From the NCBI RefSeq assembly GCF_003664645.1, contig NZ_RCHC01000008.1, positions 124,001 through 188,000 of the forward strand: a DNA stretch of 64,000 nucleotides, read 5' to 3'. A model generated the notes under the pieces. It did not search any database and was not told where the DNA came from. It saw nothing but the letters and a program-made list of their open reading frames with translations. This DNA comes from Acinetobacter chengduensis. Lineage in GTDB: Bacteria; Pseudomonadota; Gammaproteobacteria; Pseudomonadales; Moraxellaceae. Each line of letters starts with the position of its first letter. The first letter of the stretch is position 1. Both the position numbers and the translations under genes were made by a program. Below are positions 15,232 to 24,226 of this stretch, one piece after another.

Positions 15232-16590
15232 TTAAGTCACGTGATAAAGACGTTCTTTCGGAAACACGACTTTAAAGATTGAACCTTGGTTTTCTTTGGA
15301 CTCAATTTCGAGATAAGCCTGATGTTGCATCAGAACGTGTTTTACAATGGCTAAACCTAATCCAGTGCCTCCAGTTTGACGGCTACGTGCGCTATCTACC
15401 CGATAAAAACGCTCTGTCAAACGAGGTAAATGTTTAGGGTCAATCCCAATTCCCGTGTCTTCCACCGTAAAATAGCCATGTTCGCCATCATCATGCCAGC
15501 CCATAGTGACCGTACCGCCTTTAGGGGTGTATTTAATGGCATTGGTGACGAGATTGCTAAAGGCACTGGCCAGCTCACTGTCAGAACCAATCAAATCGCA
15601 GTGGCTATCAATATCTAAATTAAGGGTATGGCCATAATCGACGTTATACGCATGTGCATCGTCATAAAGTTGGCTCATTAAACTTGGCATTTCGATAATC
15701 TGATTTTTAGCAATTTTCTTTTCGTTTTCTAAGCGAGATAATAGCAATAAATCGTTGACCAGAGCATTCATACGGCGTGTTTGTGCCTGCATTAAATCTA
15801 AAGCCCGTTTCCAACGCGGGTTTAAATCTTCTTGGTCATTAAAGGTTTCTATATAGCCACTAAGCACAGTGAGTGGTGTGCGTAGTTCATGAGAAATATT
15901 GTCGACAAAGTCTTTACGCATCTGTTCAAGATTGTGCATACGGGTCACGTCATAGGCCACCAGTAAACGACTTTCTCCACCAAAACGGGTGAGTTTGACT
16001 TGTACATAATGATCTTCCAGCACAGAAGATTTCATTTTTAAACCATCGGGTGCTAAGTCTAGATGATTAAAATATTCAATAAAGCTTGGCTGGCGTAAAA
16101 TCGTCAAAATGTTGCGACCGCGGTCAAGCCCTTGAATGCCTAACAGCTTTTCGGCCGCTGGATTCCACCATTCAATTTGGTGCATTTCATCAATTAAGAC
16201 CACGGCTTCTGCCAAGGCGACTAAAGATGATTGCGCACGATCAATTAACCCGACCATTTCGGCTTGTACAATGCGTTCTTGGCGCTGTGCGCGATAGACA
16301 TTAAATAGCAATGCACCCCAAATTCCGTGCAAGTTGGGTGGCACATCGTATGGGCGGTTTGAAATCCAGTCATTGACTAAATATAAAGACCGCATTTGTT
16401 GCGCAAAAAACAGTGCAAATGCCAGTGAAATACAAATCCAAAAATATCCGATGCCAAAGCCAATTAAGGCTGCAATCAGCAGAAAAAATGCCAGCAAGCG
16501 CATGTCTTGCTTGGCAAATGTCCAGAGGCTACTGTAGCGAAACTTTTTGTGTTCTTGAGCCAGCTCTGGGACCGGGTAGGGTTCGTACAT
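15232..16590 (-). CDS. phoR: Phosphate regulon sensor histidine kinase PhoR
   Basis: The 452-residue protein has two close membrane segments near residues 30-70, no large periplasmic loop, a PAS domain (about 115-215, with VVLIDEMHQIEWWNPAAEKLLG), the HisKA helix FVDNISHELRTPLTVLSGY with the phospho-accepting His, and the HATPase motifs NLVTNAIKYTPKGG, DTGIGI and GGTGLGLAIVKHV. This arrangement and its place 9 bp downstream of phoB identify PhoR, which phosphorylates PhoB under phosphate limitation and talks to PstSCAB/PhoU. Those transport genes are not in the window. Confidence 0.95.
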   Translation of the reverse strand: MYEPYPVPELAQEHKKFRYSSLWTFAKQDMRLLAFFLLIAALIGFGIGYFWICISLAFALFFAQQMRSLYLVNDWISNRPYDVPPNLHGIWGALLFNVYRAQRQERIVQAEMVGLIDRAQSSLVALAEAVVLIDEMHQIEWWNPAAEKLLGIQGLDRGRNILTILRQPSFIEYFNHLDLAPDGLKMKSSVLEDHYVQVKLTRFGGESRLLVAYDVTRMHNLEQMRKDFVDNISHELRTPLTVLSGYIETFNDQEDLNPRWKRALDLMQAQTRRMNALVNDLLLLSRLENEKKIAKNQIIEMPSLMSQLYDDAHAYNVDYGHTLNLDIDSHCDLIGSDSELASAFSNLVTNAIKYTPKGGTVTMGWHDDGEHGYFTVEDTGIGIDPKHLPRLTERFYRVDSARSRQTGGTGLGLAIVKHVLMQHQAYLEIESKENQGSIFKVVFPKERLYHVT

Positions 16591-16599
16591 ATATTTAAA

Positions 16600-17310
16600 T
16601 TAACCTAAAACAGCATCCGCACGCGTAGAAAAACGATAGCCCGTGCCACGGACAGTTTGTACAAAACGATCTGCATTGTACGGTTCAAGTACTTTACGTA
16701 AACGGCGAATATGAACATCAATGGTGCGGTCTTCAATATACACATTTCCGCCCCAAACTTGGTCTAAAAGTTGGGCACGTGTATAGGCACGTTCTGGATG
16801 AGTCATGAAGAATGCCAATAAACGGTATTCAGTTGGACCCATTTCTAAAATATTATTGCCAAAACTTACACGCTGACTCATTGGGTCTAAGATTAATCCA
16901 TTGGCATCAATGGTTTTTTCGCCCCCTAAGGCATTCGAGCGACGCAGTACGGCTTTAATGCGCGAGACCAATTCACGTGTTGAAAACGGTTTGGTCATAT
17001 AGTCATCTGCACCTGCATCGAGACCTTGGACCTTATGGTCTTCTTCGCTACGTGCAGTCAGCATAATGACAGGAATTTCAGAGAGGTTTTCATCTCTTTT
17101 TAAACGTCGACATAAGTCAACACCGCTGACACCGCCAGGCATCATCCAGTCTAAAAGAATGAGTGCAGGACGTTGGTCAACAATCATCTGATGCGCTTGA
17201 CGGGCATCTTCAGCTTGTTGACATTGAAAACCTGCCATATCCAAAGAGGTATGGATCATTTCCCGAATTGGGAGTTCATCATCAACAATTAAAATGTAGT
17301 CATCTTTCAC
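16600..17310 (-). CDS. phoB: Phosphate regulon response regulator PhoB
   Basis: Taken from GTG 17310, the product has 236 residues, the usual OmpR-family length. The receiver domain has D10/D11, phospho-acceptor D54 ([10 protein letters not shown]) and TKPFS; the DNA-binding winged helix includes [27 protein letters not shown], shown here in part as [11 protein letters not shown], and ends [15 protein letters not shown] ([12 protein letters not shown]). The frame is open further upstream to an ATG at 17472, but that extension is not receiver sequence and overlaps the promoter region. It precedes phoR by 9 bp in an operon. Confidence 0.94.
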   Translation of the reverse strand: MKDDYILIVDDELPIREMIHTSLDMAGFQCQQAEDARQAHQMIVDQRPALILLDWMMPGGVSGVDLCRRLKRDENLSEIPVIMLTARSEEDHKVQGLDAGADDYMTKPFSTRELVSRIKAVLRRSNALGGEKTIDANGLILDPMSQRVSFGNNILEMGPTEYRLLAFFMTHPERAYTRAQLLDQVWGGNVYIEDRTIDVHIRRLRKVLEPYNADRFVQTVRGTGYRFSTRADAVLG

Positions 17311-17357
17311 AGCGCAATACCCTATTTCATGTGTGTTAACGGCTGACCGTCTTATAT

Positions 17358-17393
17358 TTATGACAGGCTTATTACAAAGATTAATTATGACAG
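17358..17393 (-). promoter_or_regulatory. Two TGTCATAA half-sites upstream of phoB
   Basis: Read on the minus strand, CTGTCATAA occurs at 17385-17393 and again at 17358-17366. The Pho-box repeat unit is CTGTCAT, but the copies here are 27 bp apart instead of 11, so this is not a canonical box. A palindrome AAAATTGT-G-ACAATTTT (17432-17448) lies further upstream. Autoregulation by PhoB is possible. Confidence 0.4.
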
Positions 17394-17530
17394 TATCATT
17401 GCAGAAAAGCCTAAAATGCTGGGTTTTGCAAAAAATTGTGACAATTTTCTGTACAATTTTGCCAGATTTCATTCGATGTCAGGGCAGTCTGCTTGGATGG
17501 TCAGTAGATTACAAATACGCTATGAATATT

Positions 17531-18247
17531 TTAAATATCAATGGATTCAGTAGAATTCTCCTGAATTTCAACCGAAAAAGTATTAAGCAAAGATAAAAAT
17601 ACAATGCTGCAAGATGATAAAACTTCTTCCATAGATTGTTTAAAGCCACTCATCACCCAACGAATAGCAATTTGTGTGACATAACCATTTAAACCAGAAG
17701 CCACTAAGGAAATTTCATCCTCTGATATTTTAATATGGGGCATGCTTGCCATGACAAAAGCTTGAATCATGCGGTCAAAGCGCGACATGGTTTCATGAAT
17801 AGTGGCTTGGTTATGAAGCTCTTGGACTAACATGGCATCAATATAAATAATACGTGCCATACGGGGGTTATTTTTCAGTGTGGTTAACAGTGCGGTCAGT
17901 CCAGCTTCAATCATCTTTTTGGGGTCAGCAGAGGCCTGAACAATCGCTTGCATAACGTTTTGTTGTAACTGATCAATTAATTGTAAAAAAATGGTTTGAA
18001 ATAGATTTTCACTTTTTTTAAATGATTCGTAAAAATAGCGCTCTGTCAGCTTAGCTTCATTACAAATATCTTTTACGGTGACTGAAAAAAAGCCGTGTGT
18101 GCCGTAGGCTTCAAGTCCAGCTTCTATGAGTTTTTCACGACGCTGTTGCTTACGCTCAGATAGCGAAAGGCCTTTAAATTGGCGTTCTTTGGCCTTATTT
18201 ACCGTTGGTGTTGCTACCTGCTTTTCTGTTTCAGTCATCGGCCACAT
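17531..18247 (-). CDS. TetR/AcrR family transcriptional regulator
   Basis: The 238-residue protein has an N-terminal TetR helix-turn-helix: KLIEAGLEAYGTHGFFSVTVKDICNEAKLTERYFYESFK (given in pieces: GLEAYGTHGF, VKDICNEAKL, ERYFYESFK). The remainder is a helical ligand-binding domain, probably for a hydrophobic molecule. An alternative start is ATG 18238. It is divergent from the short-chain dehydrogenase gene at 18459, and a 42-bp imperfect palindrome sits between them, so it most likely represses that gene and itself. Similar regulator-SDR pairs act in lipid or steroid metabolism. Confidence 0.88.
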   Translation of the reverse strand: MWPMTETEKQVATPTVNKAKERQFKGLSLSERKQQRREKLIEAGLEAYGTHGFFSVTVKDICNEAKLTERYFYESFKKSENLFQTIFLQLIDQLQQNVMQAIVQASADPKKMIEAGLTALLTTLKNNPRMARIIYIDAMLVQELHNQATIHETMSRFDRMIQAFVMASMPHIKISEDEISLVASGLNGYVTQIAIRWVMSGFKQSMEEVLSSCSIVFLSLLNTFSVEIQENSTESIDI

Positions 18248-18340
18248 GCGCCCGTTTTCAATCTATTCTGTTGCTATCTTAACAACAAATTGGCATTTGA
18301 CCTATGGTCAGGTGTTTACAATCTGAATGTCTGTACAGTC

Positions 18341-18382
18341 CCAATATGATATTGACAATAGAAATTGTCAAAACTATATTGG
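18341..18382. promoter_or_regulatory. Candidate TetR operator, 42-bp imperfect palindrome
   Basis: An inner perfect repeat TTGACAAT-AGAA-ATTGTCAA (18352-18371) is centred exactly on an outer repeat CCAATAT...ATATTGG (18341-18347, 18376-18382). Sixteen of 21 pairs match. It lies between the TetR gene and the SDR gene, where their promoters should be. Confidence 0.6.
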
Positions 18383-18458
18383 ATTTAAATTGGTACAGAT
18401 CAGGCCATCAGGCCCATTATGTTATTCGTATGCGCATGCACGAAAAAAAGGACAACAC

Positions 18459-19295
18459 ATGAAAAATTTTAAAAACAAAGTGGCAGCAATTACAGGCGCA
18501 GGTTCAGGTATTGGACAGCAACTGGCAGTTTTATTGGCACAGCAGGGCTGTCATCTTTCATTAAGTGATGTGAATGAGCAAGGCTTGGTTGCGACACTTG
18601 AGCTACTTAAAGCCAGTAATGTGCGTGTAACCACCAAAAAAGTGAATGTGGCTAAGCTCGAAGAAGTGCGTGCTTGGGCACAAGATACCGTGCAAAATCA
18701 TGGTTCAGTGAACATGATTTTTAACAATGCAGGCGTGGCTTTAGGCTCGACGGTGGAAGGTGCAAGCTATGAAGAACTGGAGTGGATTGTAGATATTAAC
18801 TTTTGGGGTGTGGTTTATGGCACTAAAGAATTTTTGCCTCTCATTAAAAAGAGTGGTGAAGGCCATATTATTAATATTTCGAGCTTATTTGGTTTAACGG
18901 CACAGCCAACACAGTCTGCATATAACGCAACTAAATTTGCGGTACGTGGTTTTACCGAGTCGCTACGCCAAGAGCTAGATATGGAAAATAGTGGCGTGAG
19001 CGCGCTGTGCGTACACCCAGGCGGTATTCGTACCAATATTGCCAATGCTGCCAAAATGAATGACAGCTTGAAATCGCTTGGTATGAACCCTGAAAAATCA
19101 GCAAAAACTTTTAACAAATTGCTTCGTTGCCCACCAGAAGAAGCTGCACGTCAAATTTTAGAAGCGGTACAAAAAGATAAACGTCGCTTATTGATTGGTA
19201 ACGATGCAAAAACTTTAGATTTAATTCAACGTATTTTACCAACGGGCTATCAAAAAATTACAGCTCTGGCGACCAAAATGGGTAAAGGTAAATAA
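18459..19295 (+). CDS. Short-chain dehydrogenase/reductase
   Basis: From ATG 18459 the product has 278 residues. It has the classical SDR cofactor motif TGAGSGIG near residue 12, FNNAGVA (NNAG), the catalytic Ser in INISSLFG, and YNATKFAVRGF (YxxxK). The LGMNPEKSAKTFNKLLRCPPEEAA tail resembles the acetoin/PHB-type SDRs with substrate-specific C-termini. It is an NAD(P)-dependent oxidoreductase; the substrate is unknown. The frame extends upstream to 18327, but AAAAGGAC at 18446-18453 points to the ATG at 18459. Divergent from its probable TetR repressor. Confidence 0.9.
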   Translation: MKNFKNKVAAITGAGSGIGQQLAVLLAQQGCHLSLSDVNEQGLVATLELLKASNVRVTTKKVNVAKLEEVRAWAQDTVQNHGSVNMIFNNAGVALGSTVEGASYEELEWIVDINFWGVVYGTKEFLPLIKKSGEGHIINISSLFGLTAQPTQSAYNATKFAVRGFTESLRQELDMENSGVSALCVHPGGIRTNIANAAKMNDSLKSLGMNPEKSAKTFNKLLRCPPEEAARQILEAVQKDKRRLLIGNDAKTLDLIQRILPTGYQKITALATKMGKGK

Positions 19296-19322
19296 GCCAA
19301 CCGTGTAAGCTATGCTCGTATT

Positions 19323-19350
19323 AAAAGCCCTGCAATCGCAGGGCTTTTTT
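19323..19350 (+). terminator. Terminator after the SDR gene
   Basis: AAAAGCCCTGC and GCAGGGCTTTT pair around AATC and are followed by six T. It is 28 bp after the stop codon. Confidence 0.9.
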
Positions 19351-19515
19351 CTTTTTGATATTCACACAGCTCGAGCGCATTCGTTGTGCAGGAATTTAGT
19401 TATCTGAAATCGAGTATAAGAATGTCAAAAACTTGACAGATTGGAATAAGCAAAATGTTCATGATGAGTTCATAGACAAGCAGTCTAAACAATTTTAATA
19501 AATGAGGAACTGATC

Positions 19516-20457
19516 ATGGGCTACCAATTTCAACATATTCAAGTTAAACCGATTAATGGGCGTATTGGTGCGGTTATTGAAGGGGTTAAACTCAGTGCAG
19601 AACTAGATGATGCTACCGTACACGAAATTAATCAGGCATTGCTTCAGCATAAAGCGATTTTCTTTAAGGGACAACAACATCTAGATGATGCCTCACAAGA
19701 AGCCTTTGCTGCACGTTTAGGTACACCACTTAACCATCCGACTGTACCTGTCAAAGATGGTTCGGCGCATATTTTAGAAATCGATTCGCGTGGTGCACGT
19801 GCTGATGCATGGCATACCGATATTAGTTTTATTGAAGCTTATCCAAAAGCATCAATTTTACGTAGTGTGGTTGCTCCTGAAGTAGGTGGCAATACAGTTT
19901 GGGCCAATACAGCAACTGCGTATGATGACTTGCCTGCAGAGCTAAAAGTACTGGCAGATAGCTTACGCACTGTACATAGCAACAGCTATGACTACGCTGC
20001 CAAAGCCAGCGTACCACCAGAAGTTTTGGCGCGTTACAAAAACTATTTCAATTCAACTGAATATGAAACAGAGCATCCTTTGGTTCGTGTACACCCTGAA
20101 ACGGGTGAAAAAAACCTATTATTAGGGAGCTTCTTTAAAAACTTTGTTGGCTATAGCTCGTCTGAATCACGTCGTTTATATGATTTGTTCCAAGCTTATG
20201 TCGAAAAACTAGAAAATATTGTGAGCTGGCGTTGGGATGCAGGTGATATTGCTATTTGGGATAACCGTGCAACACAGCACCGTGCAATCAATGATTATGG
20301 CGATCAGCATCGTGTAGTCCGTCGTGTCACTTTGGAAGGTGATATTCCAGTGGGTGTGGATGGCCAGCCAAGTAAAGTACTTCGTAAAGAGGTAAAAGAA
20401 GACATTTCAAATCTACGCTATAGCAGTGAAAACGGTATTTATGAAAAAGCGTCATAA
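19516..20457 (+). CDS. TauD/TfdA family 2-oxoglutarate-dependent dioxygenase
   Basis: The 313-residue protein has the Fe(II)/2-oxoglutarate facial triad: H100 and D102 (AWHTDISF) and H255 (ATQHRAINDY), with Arg266 in HRVVRRVTL for 2-oxoglutarate. The start GYQFQHIQVKPINGRIGAVIEG (partly quoted) and FFKGQQHL are family blocks. It likely cleaves an organosulfur compound such as taurine or an alkyl sulfate ester, releasing sulfite or sulfate plus an aldehyde; the following genes encode a sulfonate-type transporter and a flavin monooxygenase. GAGGAAC precedes the ATG. Whether it is a TauD or an alkylsulfatase (AtsK-like) cannot be decided here. Confidence 0.88.
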   Translation: MGYQFQHIQVKPINGRIGAVIEGVKLSAELDDATVHEINQALLQHKAIFFKGQQHLDDASQEAFAARLGTPLNHPTVPVKDGSAHILEIDSRGARADAWHTDISFIEAYPKASILRSVVAPEVGGNTVWANTATAYDDLPAELKVLADSLRTVHSNSYDYAAKASVPPEVLARYKNYFNSTEYETEHPLVRVHPETGEKNLLLGSFFKNFVGYSSSESRRLYDLFQAYVEKLENIVSWRWDAGDIAIWDNRATQHRAINDYGDQHRVVRRVTLEGDIPVGVDGQPSKVLRKEVKEDISNLRYSSENGIYEKAS

Positions 20458-20536
20458 ACAAAGCTGTTGGCATGTAAAACTTTGCATTTAATATGCAAAA
20501 CAATACAGAATTAGTGATTCGCTAAGCCTAAATAAT

Positions 20537-20569
20537 CCATCTAATATAGAATAAAACTATATTGGATGG
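20537..20569. promoter_or_regulatory. Candidate autoregulatory operator of the Crp-family gene
   Basis: CCATCTAATATAG (20537-20549) and CTATATTGGATGG (20557-20569) are inverted repeats with 12 of 13 positions matching around AATAAAA. The right arm overlaps the purine-rich ribosome site of the regulator gene that starts at 20578, so a protein bound here would block transcription or translation of that gene. Confidence 0.6.
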
Positions 20570-20577
20570 ATAATCTT

Positions 20578-21282
20578 ATGCTTAATTCAGAGTTAAATAA
20601 AAATATTAAAAATAATGTTTTAAAACGTAATTTTAAAACGTTATCTGAGTGTAAAATTGAGGAAATAAATCGTCATTCTGTGATTAAGAAATATCAAAAA
20701 GGCGATTTAATTTTAAATAAAGAAAACTGTAAAGATTCTATTTTTATTTTACTTGATGGGATTATCCAAATTGGATATTTAAGCCCATTGGGGCGTTTTC
20801 ACGCCTTTAATTATTTTTCAGAAAAAAGCCCAATGAATCTGGCAGTTTGCATTAATCAACAAGCGATTGATTATAACTTTTATGCGTTTAATCAGGTCCG
20901 CGTTTTACAGATCCCCATGGTGTTTTTTGAACAAGAAATCAAAAATAACAATAACTTAATGCACGATGCCCTGAGCATTATTAGCGTGCGTATGCAACAG
21001 CTTTTAGAGCAAATGAAATTTTTGCAAGTGGCTACTTTACATCAAAAAGTATGTAAGATCATCATAGATTTGTCACAACAATACGGTACGACGCATCACT
21101 TAGGCACCGAAATTCAACTGAAAATATCACAGCATGATTTAGCAGATTTATTGTCTTCTTCACGTCAAACCATTAATAAAGAAATTAAACAACTTTCTGC
21201 GCTTGGGGTGATTTATTGGCAGTATGAAAATATTATTGTTAAGGATGATGGATATTTAAAGTCACAAGTAAATTGGATTTAG
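20578..21282 (+). CDS. Crp/Fnr family transcriptional regulator
   Basis: Starting at ATG 20578 the product has 234 residues: a cyclic-nucleotide-binding-like beta barrel (about 35-130) with GDLILNKENC and ILLDGIIQIG, a dimerisation helix, and a C-terminal HTH with ISQHDLADLLSSSRQTINKEI. The residues needed to bind cAMP (Glu and Arg of the RS motif) are not obvious, so it may sense something else or nothing. ATG 20566 is also in frame, but GGATGGA is well spaced for 20578. It lies inside the sulfur cluster and is likely its regulator. AT-rich compared with the neighbours. Confidence 0.8.
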   Translation: MLNSELNKNIKNNVLKRNFKTLSECKIEEINRHSVIKKYQKGDLILNKENCKDSIFILLDGIIQIGYLSPLGRFHAFNYFSEKSPMNLAVCINQQAIDYNFYAFNQVRVLQIPMVFFEQEIKNNNNLMHDALSIISVRMQQLLEQMKFLQVATLHQKVCKIIIDLSQQYGTTHHLGTEIQLKISQHDLADLLSSSRQTINKEIKQLSALGVIYWQYENIIVKDDGYLKSQVNWI

Positions 21283-21384
21283 TTTATATTGTAAAAAATA
21301 AGATATAAAAATCAATTTTAATTATTTTTTATTATTTAATAAATCAGTCATATTTGTTTTTAAATAAAACAACAGGAAATTAAT

Positions 21385-21600
21385 ATGACTATTCAATCCA
21401 TTAATGTGCGTAACCAAATTAAAGGCACCATTCAAGAAATTGTCAAAGGTGATGTGGTATCTGAAGTTGATGTGATTACCGCATCGGGTATTTTTACTTC
21501 GGTGATTACCACGCGTTCTGTAGACGAATTAGATCTTCAAGTTGGCAGCCAAGTGATTGTGCTGATTAAATCGACCGATGTGTCACTTGCGAAACTGTAG
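21385..21600 (+). CDS. Molybdate-binding Mop/TOBE domain protein
   Basis: The 71-residue protein starts with SINVRNQIKGTIQEIVKGDVVSEVDV and ends KSTDVSLAKL, a single Mop (TOBE) domain in which IKGTI, the GDVVSEV turn and IKSTDVSLAK form the molybdate-binding site. Such molbindins store or sense molybdate or tungstate. Its position between a Crp-type regulator and a porin of a sulfonate locus is unexpected; molybdate and sulfate are similar oxyanions. ACAGGAAATT precedes the ATG. It may be translated together with the damaged porin gene 13 bp downstream. Confidence 0.85.
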   Translation: MTIQSINVRNQIKGTIQEIVKGDVVSEVDVITASGIFTSVITTRSVDELDLQVGSQVIVLIKSTDVSLAKL

Positions 21601-21613
21601 GTGAACATTGTTT

Positions 21614-23125
21614 ATGAGCCAGTTCATTATTCAGCCGATACGTTTAGGTACAGTTGCTTTAACACTTTTAAGTGCAAGCATTGGCATCAGCCATGCCGAA
21701 ACTGATATTGGTCAATTACAACAATAGGTTGCCCAACTAGAGCAATCTTTAAAACAATTAAAATCAGAGTTGGGTCGTATACAAGGGGGAACTGCCACTG
21801 CGTCTAAAGCGGTTTCATCGGATGGCACAGATGAACTCAGTGCAACAGATGATACGAGTGCAGAAGAGGATGCGGCTGGACAAAATTTTGTGACTCAAGC
21901 AGAGCTTCAAGGTCTGCAAAGTGATATTGAAAACTTTAAATATCAAGTACAGCGTGACCGAGATACCAAAACTGCGCTTTCTACACGCCAATTGTTAATC
22001 AATGGCGTTGTACAAGCCAAAGCGTCTTATAGCGATGAAGCGCAATTGGTACAACCACAAGGGCAAAATACGGGTGCTGCGGTCAATAATCGTCGTTCTT
22101 CATTTGACTTAGGTGCGGTTCAAATTGGCTTTGCAGGTAATCTGTTTAAAGACTATGAGCAAGGGAAAAACCTCGACTTTAACTTGCGCTTTGGTACTTC
22201 TCCGCAAACGGGCACCAACAACAGTTATCTGAATCTGCTCGATGCACAGTTAATTTATAACGTGCTTCCGACTTTAAGTGCGGATACAGGTCGTTTGAGT
22301 GTGACCTTGGGGCAGCAACTGTTGCCCTTTGGTCAGGAAGTACAAGCCACCGAAGATTTAAAACCCACTATTAATAATGCGCTATTTAGTTTACCGGGTT
22401 ATGGCTATGGTTTGGCACTGCGTGAAGTTGGGCTAATTGTCCGTGGCGATGCATTCCCAACCGTGGACTATGGCTATAACTACCGTTCACCAATGCTGAG
22501 TTATGCCTTTGGTTTGGTGAATGGTAATGGTGCCAATAAATCAGATGATAATGACGATAAAAACTTTATTGGACGTCTGCGCTATACCTTGCCTGCTGAG
22601 TACAACTCATGGTTACGTGAGTTGAGCTTTGGGGTGTCGTGGTATCAGGGTAAGAGCAATTTATTTGATACCACAGGTGCTTCAGCGGCCTTTGCAGGCA
22701 AAGGCGATGTACTGCGTAAAGGCTTTGACATCTATTACAACCATCATCCTTTTGGGGTGACCTATGAATATGTGCAGGGTGAAGATCAAACCTTCAATCC
22801 GCAGTCGGCAACTGTATATAAGCGAGAAAGTGAATCGCATACTGGCACATTGTTTTGGAACTTTGGTGAACAGTTTGTCAAAGGTTTTCGCAACCAAGGT
22901 CGTTATGACGACTGGTGGCCGAAGTCTTATCAAGGATTTTATCGCTTCGACAGTATTGACCGAGATAAAAATGTAGCCAATCAAAGCATTGATATTCATA
23001 GCTTAGGGTTAAACGCATTTTTTGCTGAAACCACTAAATTTCAAATCAATTTGAATCACGTGAATAACGAAATTACGAATAAAACCTATAACGAGCTGGT
23101 CGCACAGTTGCAATACGGTTTCTAA
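21614..23125 (+). pseudogene. Porin gene interrupted by an in-frame amber codon
   Basis: The frame starts at ATG 21614 with a signal peptide (MSQFIIQPIRLGTV..., ending near SHA-ET), and then meets TAG at 21725-21727 (codon 38) between CAA CAA and GTT. Downstream the frame is open for over 450 codons and begins with a coiled-coil stretch VAQLEQSLKQLKSELG, as in the N-termini of many phosphate-selective or DcaP-like porins, followed by a beta-strand-rich barrel ending in QYGF (C-terminal Phe). The simplest reading is a single CAG or CAA to TAG change. Without suppression no exported porin can be made; a TTG at 21770 would give a protein lacking a signal peptide. It may be a real mutation, a sequencing error, or amber read-through. 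The porin would have let sulfonates cross the outer membrane. Confidence 0.8.
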
Positions 23126-23152
23126 ATTTAAAAATAATGAGGAATATCTTCC

Positions 23153-24202
23153 ATGAAAAAGTGGTCTAAAATTTTATTCAGTGGTGTGATTGCCGTATCG
23201 ACGCTGGTGCCTGCTGTACACGTTTTTGCAGCCGAAGCCAAACCAGCAGTGATCCGTTTTGCTTCTCCATTGGTGGGTACAGGAAACCGACCAGTAGGCT
23301 ATGGGAGCTACTATGCAACTACACAAACACTGGGCCTAATTGAAAAAGAATTTCAAAAAGATGGCACAAAAATCCAATGGAACAACTTTAAGGGAGCAGG
23401 TCCTGCCATTAATGAATCTTATGCCAATGGTTTAGTCGATATTACATGGTTAGGTGACTTACCAGCCTTGATTGGTAAAGCCAGCCGCTTAGATACCAAA
23501 TTGATTGCCATTGGTGGAACGCATGACAACACCTACTTGGCGGTGCCTCCGAGTTCTCAAGCCAAAACATGGGCAGATTTAAAAGGTAAACGGATTGGTT
23601 TTTATCGCGGTACCAGTGTGCATTTAGCGCTGTATCAAATCATTAAAAAATATGGCTTCACTGAAAAAGACTTCCGCTTTGTGAACGTCGATGGTGCAGT
23701 TGGCTATGCCGCATTGGCCAGTGGAGATTTAGACGCAATTTTTAGTAATCAGTCGCTATTTCCAGTGGTTGACCGTGGTATTGCCAAAATTATCTATAGC
23801 TCTAAAAAAGAGCCAACCAATTTACAAAGTTCTGGCTATATTTTGGTGAGTTCTAAGTTTGAACAGAAATACCCAGAAACGGTACAGCGCATTGTTAATG
23901 TGCTCGTGAAGCAGGCGGCGTGGGAGTCTGAGCAGAAAAACCGTGAGGCGCTATTTAAGCTTTGGTCTAAATCTGGGTTGTCTTATAACACCTTTGTACG
24001 TGCCAATGAGGGAGTCGACTTAAAAAAACATAGTGACCCTGTCATTGATGCATCAAGTATTGCCTTACTGAAACAAAAACTCAAAGCGGGTCAGGATTTA
24101 AAACTGATTCGAGGCAATTTTGATGTGGATACATGGGTAGAACCTAAGTATGTCAACAACGCAATCAAAAGCCTAAATCTGCAAAACGTATGGGGTAAAT
24201 AA
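23153..24202 (+). CDS. Sulfonate-type ABC transporter substrate-binding protein
   Basis: The 349-residue protein has a signal peptide ending near VFAAEA and a type-2 periplasmic fold. The opening VIRFASPLVGTGNRP, then GAGPAINESYANGLVDITWLGDLPA (quoted in part) and KGKRIGFYRGTSVHLALYQI, are typical of the SsuA/TauA group that binds alkanesulfonates, sulfate esters or taurine. It delivers the ligand to the permeases and ATPase encoded downstream. Its predicted partners at the outer membrane (porin) and in the cytoplasm (monooxygenase, dioxygenase) surround it. TGAGGAAT precedes the ATG. Confidence 0.87.
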   Translation: MKKWSKILFSGVIAVSTLVPAVHVFAAEAKPAVIRFASPLVGTGNRPVGYGSYYATTQTLGLIEKEFQKDGTKIQWNNFKGAGPAINESYANGLVDITWLGDLPALIGKASRLDTKLIAIGGTHDNTYLAVPPSSQAKTWADLKGKRIGFYRGTSVHLALYQIIKKYGFTEKDFRFVNVDGAVGYAALASGDLDAIFSNQSLFPVVDRGIAKIIYSSKKEPTNLQSSGYILVSSKFEQKYPETVQRIVNVLVKQAAWESEQKNREALFKLWSKSGLSYNTFVRANEGVDLKKHSDPVIDASSIALLKQKLKAGQDLKLIRGNFDVDTWVEPKYVNNAIKSLNLQNVWGK

Positions 24203-24226
24203 TCACCCCGCGGGTGAAGGAGAAAA

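Noticed and set aside
16600..17472. Longer PhoB starting at 17472
   Set aside because: The added 54 residues are not receiver-domain sequence and cover the promoter region; GTG 17310 gives the usual length.
21770..23125. Porin as an intact gene from TTG 21770
   Set aside because: That start lacks the signal peptide that is visible upstream in the same frame before the TAG.
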